A stretch of 64,000 bases of DNA from Pseudomonadota bacterium (GCA_027621405.1 JAQCBT010000010.1:62001-126000), one strand, 5' to 3'; shown: positions 52,825 through 62,414, counted from the first letter of the stretch. Program-made: numbers and translations. Notes: generated by a model not told the origin, from the sequence alone.

Positions 52825-54033
52825 TCAGGCTGCGTGGCCTTTCCGCTTGCTATTGAGTATCTCTGCAATTCTGTTGAGCATCGACCTTGCTACAACTTCC
52901 TTTCTACCCTCTGGCAGGCTTTCTTCACCATTTGCAGTAATGGCAGTGACAGCTACTGTGTCACTATTAAAGGTGTCCGTCGCATGATTGGCGAACAGCA
53001 AATCGAGATTCTTCTTAGCAAGCTTCTGCTTGCCATTCGCAACAACATCTTCGGTCTCTGCGGCGAATCCAACCACGACGGGTCGATTATTCATTCTTGC
53101 CACCTCACTGATGATGTCAGGATTCCTCACCAATTTGAGTTGCAACTCATCACTGGATTTCTTGATTTTCTCCGCAGCCACCTCAGCAGGACGGTAGTCT
53201 GCAACAGCTGCAACACCGATAAATACATCTGCCCCGGGAATCTGGGAAAGTACGGCGTCCAGCATTTGCTGAGCAGACTCAACATCGATACGTCTTACCC
53301 TGTCAGGCGTGTTCAGGCTCACTGGTCCACTGACGAGGATTACCTCGGCACCCAGGTCAGCCGCTTCGCTGGCGAGAGCATAGGCCATCTTTCCAGAGCT
53401 GTGATTGGAAATGAAGCGCACGGGATCGATCGCTTCCCGCGTCGGCCCACCGGTTATGATGAACTTACGGCCCGCGAATGCACCACTTTTCCACAATTCA
53501 GCACAATGGGTAGCCAACTCGGTAGCTTCCAGCATCCTGCCGGGGCCAACATCGCCGCAGGCCTGGTCACCACTTGCCGGACCCCAGATCAGGAAATCCC
53601 GACTGCCTAGCAGCTCCAGATTTGCTTGTGTTGCCGGATCCGCCCACATGGCCTGATTCATTGCCGGGGCAATTGCGACCCTGGCTTTGGTGGCGAGCAA
53701 CAGAGTACTGAGCAGATCATCAGCCTTGCCATGAGCCGCGCGCGAGATGAAGTCGGCGGTGGCGGGCGCTACCAGCACCAGGTCAGCCCAGCGAGCCAAC
53801 TCGATATGACCCATCGCCGCTTCCGCCTCGATATCCAGCAGATCAAGGTGAACGCGATGGCCGGACAGGGCCTGCATGGTCAGCGGAGTAATGAATTCAG
53901 TGGCTGCCCTGGTCATTACTACACGCACCTCGGCGCCAGCCTTGCTCAGGAGTCGGGTCAGCTCTGCACATTTATAGGCGGCGATGCCACCGGTAATGCC
54001 CAGCAAAATGCGTTTGTTAGTGAGGCTTAACAT
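52825..54033 (-). CDS. coaBC: Phosphopantothenoylcysteine synthetase/decarboxylase
   Basis: CoaBC carries out two steps of coenzyme A synthesis. The 402-residue protein has an N-terminal flavoprotein decarboxylase domain (LLGITGGIAAYKCAELTRLL; APAMNQAMW) and a C-terminal synthetase domain starting at IITGGPTREAIDPVRFISNHSSGKMAYALA (about 190-220). It is divergent from radC. The usual partner dut is missing downstream. Confidence 0.97.
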   Translation of the reverse strand: MLSLTNKRILLGITGGIAAYKCAELTRLLSKAGAEVRVVMTRAATEFITPLTMQALSGHRVHLDLLDIEAEAAMGHIELARWADLVLVAPATADFISRAAHGKADDLLSTLLLATKARVAIAPAMNQAMWADPATQANLELLGSRDFLIWGPASGDQACGDVGPGRMLEATELATHCAELWKSGAFAGRKFIITGGPTREAIDPVRFISNHSSGKMAYALASEAADLGAEVILVSGPVSLNTPDRVRRIDVESAQQMLDAVLSQIPGADVFIGVAAVADYRPAEVAAEKIKKSSDELQLKLVRNPDIISEVARMNNRPVVVGFAAETEDVVANGKQKLAKKNLDLLFANHATDTFNSDTVAVTAITANGEESLPEGRKEVVARSMLNRIAEILNSKRKGHAA

Positions 54034-54195
54034 GGGAACCCAGATGTCAGGGGCGTTTCGGGTCGCCAGAGAACAGGAAGGTTAGCCTAGCAGGTCAAAT
54101 TGTCAGGCGCAATTTGCCGGAATATGCGGTGTCTGCCACGGTCTGGACTAAGCTGGTTGCTGTGTTTTTATGTTGGGATTCCCTGGAGGACAGCG

Positions 54196-54870
54196 ATGAG
54201 CCTTGCGGCATTGCCCAGTGCGGAGCGACCGAGGGAGAAGCTCATGGCGTCCGGCGCCGATGCGCTCAGTGATGCCGAATTGCTAGCCATACTCATCCAC
54301 TCTGGTATCCGGGGAAGATCGGCACTGGAGATCTCCCGGCAACTGTTGCAGAAATTCGGGGGATTGGGCGGCTTGCTGGCGGTAGACCGGCACACGCTCT
54401 GCGCTGAGCCTGGGCTGGGCCCAGCCAGGATCGCTTGCCTGAAAGCCTCGCAGGAACTGGCCCAGCGGCAATTAATGGAAGAGGTGAAGGCCAGCGATGT
54501 ACTGACCAGCTCTGCCGCCACCCGGCGCTACCTGCTGGCGAAATACAGGCACTACGATTACGAGGTTTTCAGCTGTGTGTTCCTCAATAATCAGCACCAT
54601 GTTGTCAAATTCGAGGAGATGTTTCGAGGAACCATAGACGGCGCGGCAGTGTACCCACGAGAAGTTGTAAAACGGAGCCTTCACCATAATGCCGCGGCCG
54701 TGATATTCGCCCATAATCATCCATCAGGGGTAGCGGAGCCAAGTCAGGCGGATCTGGCTATAACCTCCCGTTTGCAGCAAGCGCTGGGAACCGTGGATAT
54801 CCGGGTGCTGGATCACCTTGTTATAGGCGCCGGGACGGTGGTTTCCCTGGCAGAGAGGAATTTGTTGTAG
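54196..54870 (+). CDS. radC: RadC family JAMM/MPN-fold protein
   Basis: RadC proteins have a JAMM metalloprotease-like fold; their cellular role is unclear. The 224-residue product has an N-terminal helix-hairpin-helix region (PRERPREKL-like start; LSDAELLAILIHSG) and the metal-binding motif HNHPSG with downstream Asp (AEPSQADLAIT). ATG 54196 follows GGAGGA by 5 bases and gives the normal N-terminus; the frame is open to 54100 but the extra residues are not family-like. Confidence 0.95.
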   Translation: MSLAALPSAERPREKLMASGADALSDAELLAILIHSGIRGRSALEISRQLLQKFGGLGGLLAVDRHTLCAEPGLGPARIACLKASQELAQRQLMEEVKASDVLTSSAATRRYLLAKYRHYDYEVFSCVFLNNQHHVVKFEEMFRGTIDGAAVYPREVVKRSLHHNAAAVIFAHNHPSGVAEPSQADLAITSRLQQALGTVDIRVLDHLVIGAGTVVSLAERNLL

Positions 54871-54962
54871 ACAGCCAGTGTTCAGGGCAAAGCCTGGGAG
54901 GCTGTGTCACTGAACCTTTGTGAGTAGCACAACTCCCAAACTGATGAAAAACCGCATATTTC

Positions 54963-54991
54963 TTGCTATCTAAAAGGTGTTTTGGTATAAA
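54963..54991 (+). promoter_or_regulatory. Likely sigma-70 promoter of rpmB-rpmG
   Basis: TTGCTA (54963-54968) and TATAAA (54986-54991) are separated by 17 bases. The pair lies about 93 bases before rpmB in the 213-base gap after radC. Confidence 0.7.
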
Positions 54992-55083
54992 ACGCAGCTC
55001 TTTTTTGCCCCCCAAAAGTGTCAAGAGGTTTGGGGTGGCAAACATTCTGATTTTTCATAGTTTATTTGCGACGAGGCAGTCCG

Positions 55084-55320
55084 ATGTCCAGGGTTTGCAT
55101 GGTAACTGGTAAGAAACCGGTTACAGGAAATAATGTGTCACATGCACACAACAAGACCAGACGCCGATTCTCACCGAATCTGCATACACACCGTTTTTGG
55201 GTGGAATCTGAGAAGCGCTTTGTGAAGCTGAAAGTTTCAGCCAAAGGCATGCGCATCATTGATAAGTTGGGCATCGACAGCGTTCTCGCTGACTTGCGCA
55301 ATAAAGGCCTTCAGGTTTAA
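55084..55320 (+). CDS. rpmB: 50S ribosomal protein L28
   Basis: L28 is a 78-residue large-subunit protein. It begins [29 protein letters not shown] (positions 1-29) and includes [20 protein letters not shown], diagnostic of the family. ATG 55084 is used; an upstream in-frame ATG at 55066 adds non-family residues. rpmG follows 20 bases later. Confidence 0.98.
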   Translation: MSRVCMVTGKKPVTGNNVSHAHNKTRRRFSPNLHTHRFWVESEKRFVKLKVSAKGMRIIDKLGIDSVLADLRNKGLQV

Positions 55321-55340
55321 TCGAAACGAGGTATTGAGTT

Positions 55341-55496
55341 ATGAGAGACAAGATCAAGCTGGTTTCGAGTGCAGGCACTGGCCACTACTACACTACCGAC
55401 AAGAACAAGCGCAACATGCCCGACAAGATGGAGATCAAGAAATTTGATCCCGTGGTGCGCAAGCATGTGATCTACAAGGAAGCAAAGATCAAATAA
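55341..55496 (+). CDS. rpmG: 50S ribosomal protein L33
   Basis: L33 is a 51-residue large-subunit protein. It starts [20 protein letters not shown] and ends [11 protein letters not shown], which matches gammaproteobacterial L33. It lacks the zinc-binding cysteines found in some bacteria. It is co-transcribed with rpmB and ends before a strong terminator. Confidence 0.98.
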   Translation: MRDKIKLVSSAGTGHYYTTDKNKRNMPDKMEIKKFDPVVRKHVIYKEAKIK

Positions 55497-55547
55497 GCTG
55501 TCTGCAAAAAGTCAGACAGTAGTGGCTGCACATCGAGCCGCCCAAAC

Positions 55548-55576
55548 AAAAAAGCCGGCATCAAGCCGGCTTTTTT
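55548..55576 (+). terminator. Rho-independent terminator after rpmG
   Basis: AAAAAAGCCGGC and GCCGGCTTTTTT form a perfect stem around an ATCAA loop. The symmetrical A and T runs mean it could stop transcripts from both rpmBG and the convergent RAYT gene. Confidence 0.93.
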
Positions 55577-55595
55577 GCATATCGCCTCAGGATTT

Positions 55596-56564
55596 CTATT
55601 TCCCTTTGCTCAATCGTTTGGCCAGTTTCTCGGTTCTGGCCAGCAAATTAGCATCTTCTTCAAACTCAGCCTTGAGCTTGCCTACGGTTGTGGACACGGT
55701 GCCGTAGCGCTTGAGCCGGAACAGTTTGGCGATCGCCTGTAATGTAACTGCCGATAACTCCTGGCACAGATACATAGCCACCCAGCGTGGAACGTTCTTG
55801 GAGCCTGGTCCCCTGGCAGCTTTATAAATGCTGGCTTCGCTGACCTTAAACTCCTTGGCAACCGCAGTGATGATTTGTTTGCAGGAAGGGCGCCACTTGG
55901 CATTAGCACCCTTTGACACACCTCTGGCACTGGTGGCAGAGCGCTTTCGCTGCGCCGCCGTGCGGAATTTAGCATCGCCCATAATGGAAGAGAGATTCTT
56001 CTTCCCATAAAAATGGGCCATCTCTTCATCCACACCTTCCGCTACATACTTCTTGTAGGCGACTGGGCGCTTCGCTGCCGCAACGTGCAACTGCTTTAGT
56101 GTCTCATCACGGTTAAACCATTGTGGTGGCTTGGCCTTTTGGGTAAAGAGACCAAAGCTGCTGTACTTATAGCTGTTGCGATCGGCGGGTTTCACCTTGC
56201 AGTGCAGATAGCGGGATAGTGGTAGCAGGTAGTTCTCTGCCTGTACCAGAACTGCTTTGTATCGTCCGCGAAACAGCGATCCGTCGGATCCCTTCAATCG
56301 CTGATAGTTTTGTGTGTAAAGCCCGTCGACTTGGCGCATAAATCGGCTCAGATTCCCTTCAGGTGTCTTGATTACCAGATGGTACTGATCGCGCAGCAGG
56401 CAGAAAGCATGAACTTCTACATTCAAACGAGAGCAGGTTTCTTCCAGGCCTTCCAGAAAGGCGTCAAAATACTTCGCTGAAGGAAAGACGCGTTGCCCGT
56501 CCAGTCCAAAATTGGCAACGTGGTAAACAGCGTCAGGATATTCAATTCGCAGAGGTCTGGCCAT
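55596..56564 (-). CDS. Diverged REP-associated (RAYT/Y1) transposase with DnaA-like C-terminal domain
   Basis: This 322-residue protein has a Y1/IS200-like domain (about 1-140): ARPLRIEYPDAVYHV, TPEGNLSRFMRQVDGLYTQ and SLFRGRYKAVLV are classic RAYT segments. The metal-binding HUH motif is changed: Gln60-Tyr61-His62 replaces His-x-His, and LNPV after the helix reads CKVKP. Residues about 228-305 resemble the DnaA DNA-binding domain (IITAVAKEFKVSEASIYKAARG; RWVAMYLCQEL). It probably binds DNA but may not cut it. There are no IS ends, so it looks resident, not mobile. Confidence 0.85.
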   Translation of the reverse strand: MARPLRIEYPDAVYHVANFGLDGQRVFPSAKYFDAFLEGLEETCSRLNVEVHAFCLLRDQYHLVIKTPEGNLSRFMRQVDGLYTQNYQRLKGSDGSLFRGRYKAVLVQAENYLLPLSRYLHCKVKPADRNSYKYSSFGLFTQKAKPPQWFNRDETLKQLHVAAAKRPVAYKKYVAEGVDEEMAHFYGKKNLSSIMGDAKFRTAAQRKRSATSARGVSKGANAKWRPSCKQIITAVAKEFKVSEASIYKAARGPGSKNVPRWVAMYLCQELSAVTLQAIAKLFRLKRYGTVSTTVGKLKAEFEEDANLLARTEKLAKRLSKGK

Positions 56565-56840
56565 GATTTATCTCTGTATCTTGTTGTTGATTGATTTGCT
56601 GATTTATTCGGTAATCGAATAGAGCGAATAGAGTTAGAGCTGACCCTATAAGGATCACGCTTATAGTTATCGTAATTGTATTGGAGCGTCAATAGAATTT
56701 CGGTTTAAGCGGAGATATAACGAGGAAAAAGCGGAAAAAGAGACAGACTCAATACTGTGTCACTGCAATTGCAAACTACAATTTCAGGGCGAACAGATCC
56801 GTCGTCCCTTTAAAGCGAGGCTTGACCCCTTTTGTGAACC
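56565..56840. other. Gap upstream of the RAYT gene with short repeats
   Basis: This 276-base gap holds a 9-base tandem repeat CGAATAGAG (56616-56633). Two copies of a TGACCC motif (near 56650 and 56825) resemble GGGTCA elements seen around RAYT genes in proteobacteria. There is no gene. The right part lies downstream of cmoB, the left is the RAYT promoter region. Confidence 0.4.
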
Positions 56841-57806
56841 TCACGACCCAGGCTTGTCACAAATAACCACGACTCGTCTAGGTGCGGGGTAGCCCTCAAT
56901 TGTCTGCTCCTGACTTTCCCCAGATAATGCGTCTATCAGGGAATCATAAGGCATCCAAGTAGTCTGGCGCTGCTCGACACTTGTAGTGAGAGACTCATCT
57001 ACTACTTCTATATTCACGAACCCGACTTTTTCCAGCCACTGAACCAGGCTGGGCACACTGGGAATAAACCAGACATTGTTCATGCGCGCATAGCGTTCTC
57101 TGGGAACCAACGAATATCCGCTACCGCCATCGACGTAGATAGTTTCCATGACCAACTGACCACCCGGTACAAGCTGACCGAATAACTGTAGCAGGTGATC
57201 GAGGGGAGATCGTCGGTGATAGAGGACCCCCATAGAGAAGACCGTGTCGAAACATTCAAGGGACTCGGGCATCTGCTCCATGGTCAGGGGTAGCACATGA
57301 ACCGGGGCATCTGGCGCATAGTGTTTTATGGCACAGAATTGTCCGTAGTAGGGAATATGCGGCTCCAGACCGATGACCAGGCTGGCTCCTGAGCCAAACA
57401 TCCGAAAGCTGGAATAGCCATTGCCACTGCCAACGTCCAGTACCCGGCGCCCTTGCAGAGGCGCGATCCGATGCGCCAGTCTTGCCCACTTGAGTTGCGA
57501 CTGCCATTCGCTGTCTATGAACACACCAAACAGTTCGAATGGCCCCTTGCGCCATGGAATGAGCTCACGCAGCAATGATTCCAGATTTGCCAGTTGCTCG
57601 GGATCACCATCCGTACGCTTGCCGATGCGCACAGTCTCACCGATTTCCAGCGCCGAGGCCTGCAGTGCGGGCAGATCAGAGACGAGCCTGCGCCAGCGAT
57701 AGTGATCGCCATGGCGGATGCTGTCGAGGAACTCATCAGAGATGAAGGGCAGCAGGGGCTGTAGTTCCGATCCAGCGATGCAGTCTTTGAGCTTGGTGAA
57801 ATTCAC
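56841..57806 (-). CDS. cmoB: tRNA U34 carboxymethyltransferase CmoB
   Basis: CmoB uses carboxy-S-adenosylmethionine to make cmo5U34 in tRNA. The 321-residue protein has the cofactor-binding motif VLDVGSGNGYSSFRM, the DSEWQSQLKWARL segment and the conserved SMGVLYHRRSPLDHL. It follows cmoA by 12 bases, and the two enzymes act in sequence. Confidence 0.97.
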   Translation of the reverse strand: MNFTKLKDCIAGSELQPLLPFISDEFLDSIRHGDHYRWRRLVSDLPALQASALEIGETVRIGKRTDGDPEQLANLESLLRELIPWRKGPFELFGVFIDSEWQSQLKWARLAHRIAPLQGRRVLDVGSGNGYSSFRMFGSGASLVIGLEPHIPYYGQFCAIKHYAPDAPVHVLPLTMEQMPESLECFDTVFSMGVLYHRRSPLDHLLQLFGQLVPGGQLVMETIYVDGGSGYSLVPRERYARMNNVWFIPSVPSLVQWLEKVGFVNIEVVDESLTTSVEQRQTTWMPYDSLIDALSGESQEQTIEGYPAPRRVVVICDKPGS

Positions 57807-57818
57807 GACAACAGACAG

Positions 57819-58559
57819 CTACTTGAAGGCAACCATGGAGGCAAAATTGAAGCATTGAAACCAGACATCAAAGGCGCGGAACCCCGCTTCCTGCAGCCTG
57901 ACCCTGTGCTCTTCCAGGGTTTCAGGAATGAGTACATTCTCAAGGGCAGTACGCTTGCGGCTAATCTCGAGACGGCTGTAGCCCATACTCTCCTTGAAAT
58001 CATGATAGAGCTCGATCATGAGCTCATTAAGCTCTGGATCGGGCAGGATGATTTTCTCCGAGATCACCAGTATGCCGCCAGGCCGCAGCCCTTCATAGAT
58101 TCTTTGCATCAGGGCACGCCTGTGATCCGGAGGGATAAATTGCAGTGTGAAATTGAGGATCACAACGGAGGCATTCTCAAGCCTGGTCTCCAGGATGTCT
58201 TCACAGCGGCAATGGATCGAATCGATATCCGACTGCTGTAACCTGAGGGTAAGCTTCTCGATCATTGCTTGCGAATTGTCGATGGCCTGGATCTGGAGAT
58301 TCTTGCTCTTGATCTGGGACGCCATCGCCATGCTGGCCCCGCCCAGGCTGCAACCAAGATCATAGATTGAAGATCCTTCCTGGTAGTAGCGACTGGCCAG
58401 AACCGCAATCATCGAGAGAATGGTCCGGTATCCTGGCACCGATCGGTTGATCATGTCTTCAAAAACCGCGGCTACCTTTGCGTCAAATACGAAATCCTGT
58501 GGTACCAGCTCCTCAGCAAACAAGCGATCCTTTTCGCCCTCTGTTTCTTGCCCCGCCAT
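57819..58559 (-). CDS. cmoA: Carboxy-S-adenosyl-L-methionine synthase CmoA
   Basis: CmoA makes carboxy-SAM from SAM and prephenate for CmoB. The product is about 246 residues, with DFVFDAKVAAVFEDMINRSVPGY, YDLGCSLGGASMAMASQI and NFTLQFIPPDHRRALMQRIYEGL, all close to the E. coli enzyme. The frame is open to 58664, but ATG 58559 (or 58565) gives the family length. It is divergent from the next gene. Confidence 0.95.
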   Translation of the reverse strand: MAGQETEGEKDRLFAEELVPQDFVFDAKVAAVFEDMINRSVPGYRTILSMIAVLASRYYQEGSSIYDLGCSLGGASMAMASQIKSKNLQIQAIDNSQAMIEKLTLRLQQSDIDSIHCRCEDILETRLENASVVILNFTLQFIPPDHRRALMQRIYEGLRPGGILVISEKIILPDPELNELMIELYHDFKESMGYSRLEISRKRTALENVLIPETLEEHRVRLQEAGFRAFDVWFQCFNFASMVAFK

Positions 58560-58717
58560 GTGCATCTCGAGTACCTGTTGTTGCGAATCTGGCTTAGTGC
58601 ATTTGCAATGCCGGGATTCCGGGAAAATCGTCACTGGAAATATTTTGCCCAGGAGTCGATTCACTTATTTTACGCTCTGCTGTACAGCGCGTCAGTTTGG
58701 CTATTATCCGATTATCC

Positions 58718-59272
58718 ATGACACATTCAAACGCCACTGTTTCCCCGTTGGTGGCCGAGAACCTGTCACTGCTCACCGCACTGGAAGCGGAGTACGGTGT
58801 TCTGGATCTGGCCTGCGGCAGTGGGCGCAACGGGATGCATCTGATCAGCAATAATATCGCCGTCACATTCGCCGATCACAATGCGGCAGCATTGGCAGAA
58901 GTGGAAGCTGCCCTGTCCAGAGCTAATGCCCAGGGCAAAACCTGGTTGGTAGATTTCGAAATGGGGCAATCAGATCCCCTGGCGGGTATGCAATTTGATG
59001 CCATACTGGTGTTCAACTACTTACATCGGCCACTAATGAATGCCATTGGTCGGGCGATAAAATCTGGCGGGCTGTTGTTCTATGAAACGTTCACTACTGC
59101 CCAGCGAGAATTCGGCAGGCCGAGTAATCCAGATTTCCTGCTCAGGCCGGGTGAATTGCGGGAATATTTCGTTGATTGGGAGATCTTGCAGTACTTCGAA
59201 GGCGAGCGGGATAATCCGCAGCGAGCAGTAGCCAGCCTGATTGCAAGAAAACCAGGGCCCCGAGCCGGATAA
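58718..59272 (+). CDS. SAM-dependent methyltransferase-like protein
   Basis: This product of about 184 residues has a class I methyltransferase fold: VLDLACGSGRNGMHL is motif I, followed by FDAILVFNYLHRPL and SGGLLFYETFTT. It resembles TehB-type or other small methyltransferases; the substrate is unknown. ATG 58718 is preferred, and an in-frame TTG lies at 58697. The next gene follows after 3 bases, so the two are probably co-transcribed. Confidence 0.85.
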   Translation: MTHSNATVSPLVAENLSLLTALEAEYGVLDLACGSGRNGMHLISNNIAVTFADHNAAALAEVEAALSRANAQGKTWLVDFEMGQSDPLAGMQFDAILVFNYLHRPLMNAIGRAIKSGGLLFYETFTTAQREFGRPSNPDFLLRPGELREYFVDWEILQYFEGERDNPQRAVASLIARKPGPRAG

Positions 59273-59275
59273 ACG

Positions 59276-60013
59276 ATGGCAAGAACCAAGTCCAAAGTTG
59301 TTCCACTGAATATTGGCGGCATCGAGCGCCAACACGTACTCCCGTACCGGTGCGAGGTGGAGCGCAGTCGCCGCAAAACCCTGGCGCTCTACGTCAAACA
59401 CCGCACCGTAATCGTTCGTTGCCCATGGCAGGCTTCACGCAGGGAAGTTAATGAATTTATTGCCAGCAACCAGCAATGGATCGAAAACCGACTTCTCGAA
59501 GAGGCCCAGCGCGAGCGGGAAGTGCTGCGTATTGAACGTGGCGCAAAGATCTTCTATCGGGCAAGGGAGCTCACCATCGTGTTCAGGGAAGGCCGCAAGG
59601 AGCGGGTATTGGTGAATGGTGACCAGTTTATTATTCAGGGTCACAAGCTCAACCCATCCAAGGCGCGGATATTGGTCGAAGACTATCTAATCGATAAGGC
59701 TAGCGAATACATCATTCCCAGAGCCTACGGCCTGGCGCGACATCTCGGTGTGGACCGCAAGATCAAGGAGATCAAGTTGCGCAAGACCAAATCGAAATGG
59801 GGACACTGTACCTCTCAGGGAATCCTGCAGTACAACTGGCTCATTATGCTGGCGCCCTATAGCATCATCGACTACATGATTACCCATGAGGTCTGTCACC
59901 TCATCCACATGGACCATTCCAGGCGCTTCTGGGAGCTGGTGCAGTCCATTTGTCCCAACTATGAGCACTATGTAGATTGGCTAAAGCAGCACGAGCATCG
60001 TTTCTGGTTCTAG
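59276..60013 (+). CDS. YgjP-like (DUF45) metal-dependent protease
   Basis: This 245-residue protein belongs to the YgjP/DUF45 family of zinc metallopeptidase-like proteins related to SprT. The metal site is HEVCH (204-208) with a likely third ligand in HMDHS. The family segments RRKTLALYVK and SKWGHCTSQGILQYNWLIMLAP are present. Substrates are unknown. Confidence 0.9.
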   Translation: MARTKSKVVPLNIGGIERQHVLPYRCEVERSRRKTLALYVKHRTVIVRCPWQASRREVNEFIASNQQWIENRLLEEAQREREVLRIERGAKIFYRARELTIVFREGRKERVLVNGDQFIIQGHKLNPSKARILVEDYLIDKASEYIIPRAYGLARHLGVDRKIKEIKLRKTKSKWGHCTSQGILQYNWLIMLAPYSIIDYMITHEVCHLIHMDHSRRFWELVQSICPNYEHYVDWLKQHEHRFWF

Positions 60014-60049
60014 GAAAGACGGCTCTGTTCTACCCAAGGCAGTGTTAGC

Positions 60050-60751
60050 TCACTGATCGGCTTTTTCTGCTTTTCGATAGAGCAGATCCCAGACACCATG
60101 CCCTAGCCGTTCACCGCGGCGCTCAAACTTGGTCTGCGGACGTTCCGGATTCAGCCAGAAATTACCCCTGCCGTTGGCATTGAGCAGGGCTGGTTCGTTC
60201 TCCAGAACCTCTACCATGTGTTCTGCGTACTGTTCCCAGTCCGTGGCGAGATGCAGGCTCCCTCCGGGACGAAGCCGGCTTGCCAGCAGGGAAGCGAATT
60301 CGGGTTGGACGATGCGACGCTTGTGATGGCGCTTCTTGTGCCAAGGGTCGGGAAAGAAGATAAGCACTCGCTCCAGTGAGTCGCTCGCAAAGCAGTGTTT
60401 CATCACTTCGGTAGCGTCATGACAGATCACCTTCAGGTTGGTCAGCCCTCTCACTTCTGCACCATTCATCAACTTGCCAACCCCGGGGCGATGAACTTCA
60501 ATTCCAAGGAAGTTCTGGGCGGGATTGTCTTCAGCCATCTGTAACAGGGAATCGCCCATGCCGAATCCAATCTCCACGGTCAGCGGAGCGTCCTGCGGGA
60601 AAACACGACCCAACTCCAGCAAGTCGGGTTGATACGCGATGACGTAATCGTCCCAATGCTGCTCCAGTGCCTTGCGCTGGGACTCCGTCGTGCGACCGGA
60701 GCGAATTACATAGCTGCGAATAGGGCGTTTTTTGGATTCAGAGTCCGACAT
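60050..60751 (-). CDS. trmB: tRNA (guanine-46-N7) methyltransferase
   Basis: TrmB methylates G46 in the variable loop of tRNAs. The 233-residue enzyme has VEIGFGMGDSLLQMA, NFLGIEVHRPGVGKL and the signature IFFPDPWHKKRHHKRRIVQPEF. It ends a minus-strand group with thiG and thiS, an order also seen in Pseudomonas. Confidence 0.97.
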   Translation of the reverse strand: MSDSESKKRPIRSYVIRSGRTTESQRKALEQHWDDYVIAYQPDLLELGRVFPQDAPLTVEIGFGMGDSLLQMAEDNPAQNFLGIEVHRPGVGKLMNGAEVRGLTNLKVICHDATEVMKHCFASDSLERVLIFFPDPWHKKRHHKRRIVQPEFASLLASRLRPGGSLHLATDWEQYAEHMVEVLENEPALLNANGRGNFWLNPERPQTKFERRGERLGHGVWDLLYRKAEKADQ

Positions 60752-60839
60752 CAGGGGTATGGATTCAGGGGTGAATTGGGTTCAGGCGAGCGTGTGGGGT
60801 TGTTTTGAACGGCCTTGTGCTGCCAGCGGCTACACGTCC

Positions 60840-61634
60840 TTAATTATTGATGGTGCCATCCAGTGGAGAAGACGCACTGGCATAAAGTCGTCGTGGCATA
60901 CGGCCGGCAAGGAAAGCCTCGCGTCCTGACTCTACGGCCTTCTTCATGGCTGATGCCATCAGTACCGGCTGCTTCGCCTCCGCAATAGCCGTGTTCATCA
61001 ATACGCCATGGCAGCCGAGCTCCATGGCGATGCTGGCATCGGACGCAGTACCCACGCCGGCATCCACGATAATGGGCACCGATGCATTCTCCAATATCAG
61101 GCGGATATTGTAGGGGTTGCGAATCCCCAGACCGGAGCCTATGGGCGCGCCTAGCGGCATGACCGCCACACAGCCAATCTCTTCCAGTCGCTTGGCGATC
61201 AAAGGATCGTCACTGGTATAGACCATTACGTCGAAGCCGTCCGCCACCAGCTGTTCCGCGGCGACAACGGTTTCGGTGACATTGGGGTAAAGGGTCTTCT
61301 GGTCGCCCAGCACCTCGAGTTTTACCAACTTGTGTCCATCCAGCAGCTCTCTTGCCAGGCGACAGGTGCGCACCGCGTCCTCAGCTGTATAACAGCCTGC
61401 GGTATTTGGCAGGATGGTGTAGCTGTTCGGAGAGATGACATCCAGTAAATTGGGCTCGTCGGCGTTTTGGCCAAGATTGACCCGGCGGATGGCCACGGTG
61501 ATCATCTCTGCGCCACTCGCCTCCAGGGCAGCAAGGTTTTCTTCAAAGGATTTGTATTTGCCACTGCCGATGATCAATCGAGATCGGTAATCGACACCTG
61601 CGATACGGAGAGCTTGGTCTTGCATAGCGTTCAT
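60840..61634 (-). CDS. thiG: Thiazole synthase ThiG
   Basis: ThiG builds the thiazole phosphate ring of thiamine from deoxyxylulose phosphate, dehydroglycine and ThiS thiocarboxylate. The 264-residue protein has the Schiff-base lysine Lys105 in [10 protein letters not shown], the phosphate-binding [16 protein letters not shown] and [13 protein letters not shown] near the start. thiS lies 78 bases upstream. Confidence 0.97.
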   Translation of the reverse strand: MNAMQDQALRIAGVDYRSRLIIGSGKYKSFEENLAALEASGAEMITVAIRRVNLGQNADEPNLLDVISPNSYTILPNTAGCYTAEDAVRTCRLARELLDGHKLVKLEVLGDQKTLYPNVTETVVAAEQLVADGFDVMVYTSDDPLIAKRLEEIGCVAVMPLGAPIGSGLGIRNPYNIRLILENASVPIIVDAGVGTASDASIAMELGCHGVLMNTAIAEAKQPVLMASAMKKAVESGREAFLAGRMPRRLYASASSPLDGTINN

Positions 61635-61712
61635 AATGAGATTTTTCTGAAGTATTGTTACCAGGCGGTTTGGAGCAATGACTGGATTATTGCTGGCACG
61701 GCATGGCTGGGC

Positions 61713-61913
61713 TCAACCACCGCCAATTGCGCGCACGATTTCGACGGCGTCATTGTCCCGCAGCACATAATCCTGATGCTGACTCTTGGGCACTATCTCC
61801 CCATTCACTTCCACCGCAAAGCGTCCTTCGGTGACGGCTAGTTGTTGCAGGAGTGAGGCCAGGCTAGTACCACCTTCGAACTGATGCTGTTTACCGTTAA
61901 CCACAAGTTCCAC
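61713..61913 (-). CDS. thiS: Sulfur carrier protein ThiS
   Basis: ThiS carries sulfur as a C-terminal thiocarboxylate for ThiG. The 66-residue ubiquitin-like protein ends in IGGG, supplying the required Gly-Gly terminus, and has VVNGKQHQF and VEVNGEIVP. It sits between a DUF423 gene (9 bases upstream) and thiG. Confidence 0.95.
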   Translation of the reverse strand: MELVVNGKQHQFEGGTSLASLLQQLAVTEGRFAVEVNGEIVPKSQHQDYVLRDNDAVEIVRAIGGG

Positions 61914-61922
61914 GACTGAGAC

Positions 61923-62306
61923 CTATCGGGTGAGGCCATGGCTCAGGCCAAGCCATGCAAGGCTACCCCAGCCGACGAGAAATGCCACGCCGCCCAGCGG
62001 GGTAATTGCGCCAAGCCAGCGAATGCCGGTCACGCTCAGTATGTACAGGCTGCCTGAAAATAGCAGTATACCAGCCACAAAAGACCAGCCAGCGATGTTC
62101 AACAGGCGAGCAGGATCAGACTGGGTGGACAGGATGGCAACACCGAAAAGGGCCAGGCTATGGTAGAAGTGGTATTGCACACCGGTCTGGTAGGTACTCA
62201 TGCTTTCCGGGGTCAGAACCGATTCCAGACCATGGGCCCCGAATGCTCCGATTGCCACGGCAAGAAAGCCGCTACAGGCAGCCAGAGTGAGAAACAGATT
62301 AGTCAT
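61923..62306 (-). CDS. DUF423 membrane protein
   Basis: This small protein of about 127 residues has four hydrophobic helices and the family pattern AIGAFGAHGLE, with YQTGVQYHFYHSLALF and GIRWLGAITPLGGVAFLVGW. Its role is unknown. ATG 62306 is chosen because the extra N-terminal residues from 62345 are not family-like. It precedes thiS by 9 bases. Confidence 0.9.
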   Translation of the reverse strand: MTNLFLTLAACSGFLAVAIGAFGAHGLESVLTPESMSTYQTGVQYHFYHSLALFGVAILSTQSDPARLLNIAGWSFVAGILLFSGSLYILSVTGIRWLGAITPLGGVAFLVGWGSLAWLGLSHGLTR

Positions 62307-62414
62307 AGCGCGTGCATTGTGGATGCAAGCAAACATTGAATGCAAGCCGGAATCGGTTCTTGTTCACCTTCAGCTATAGATCAGGGTGCTGCCAAGGCGA
62401 GAGAATCGTGGACA

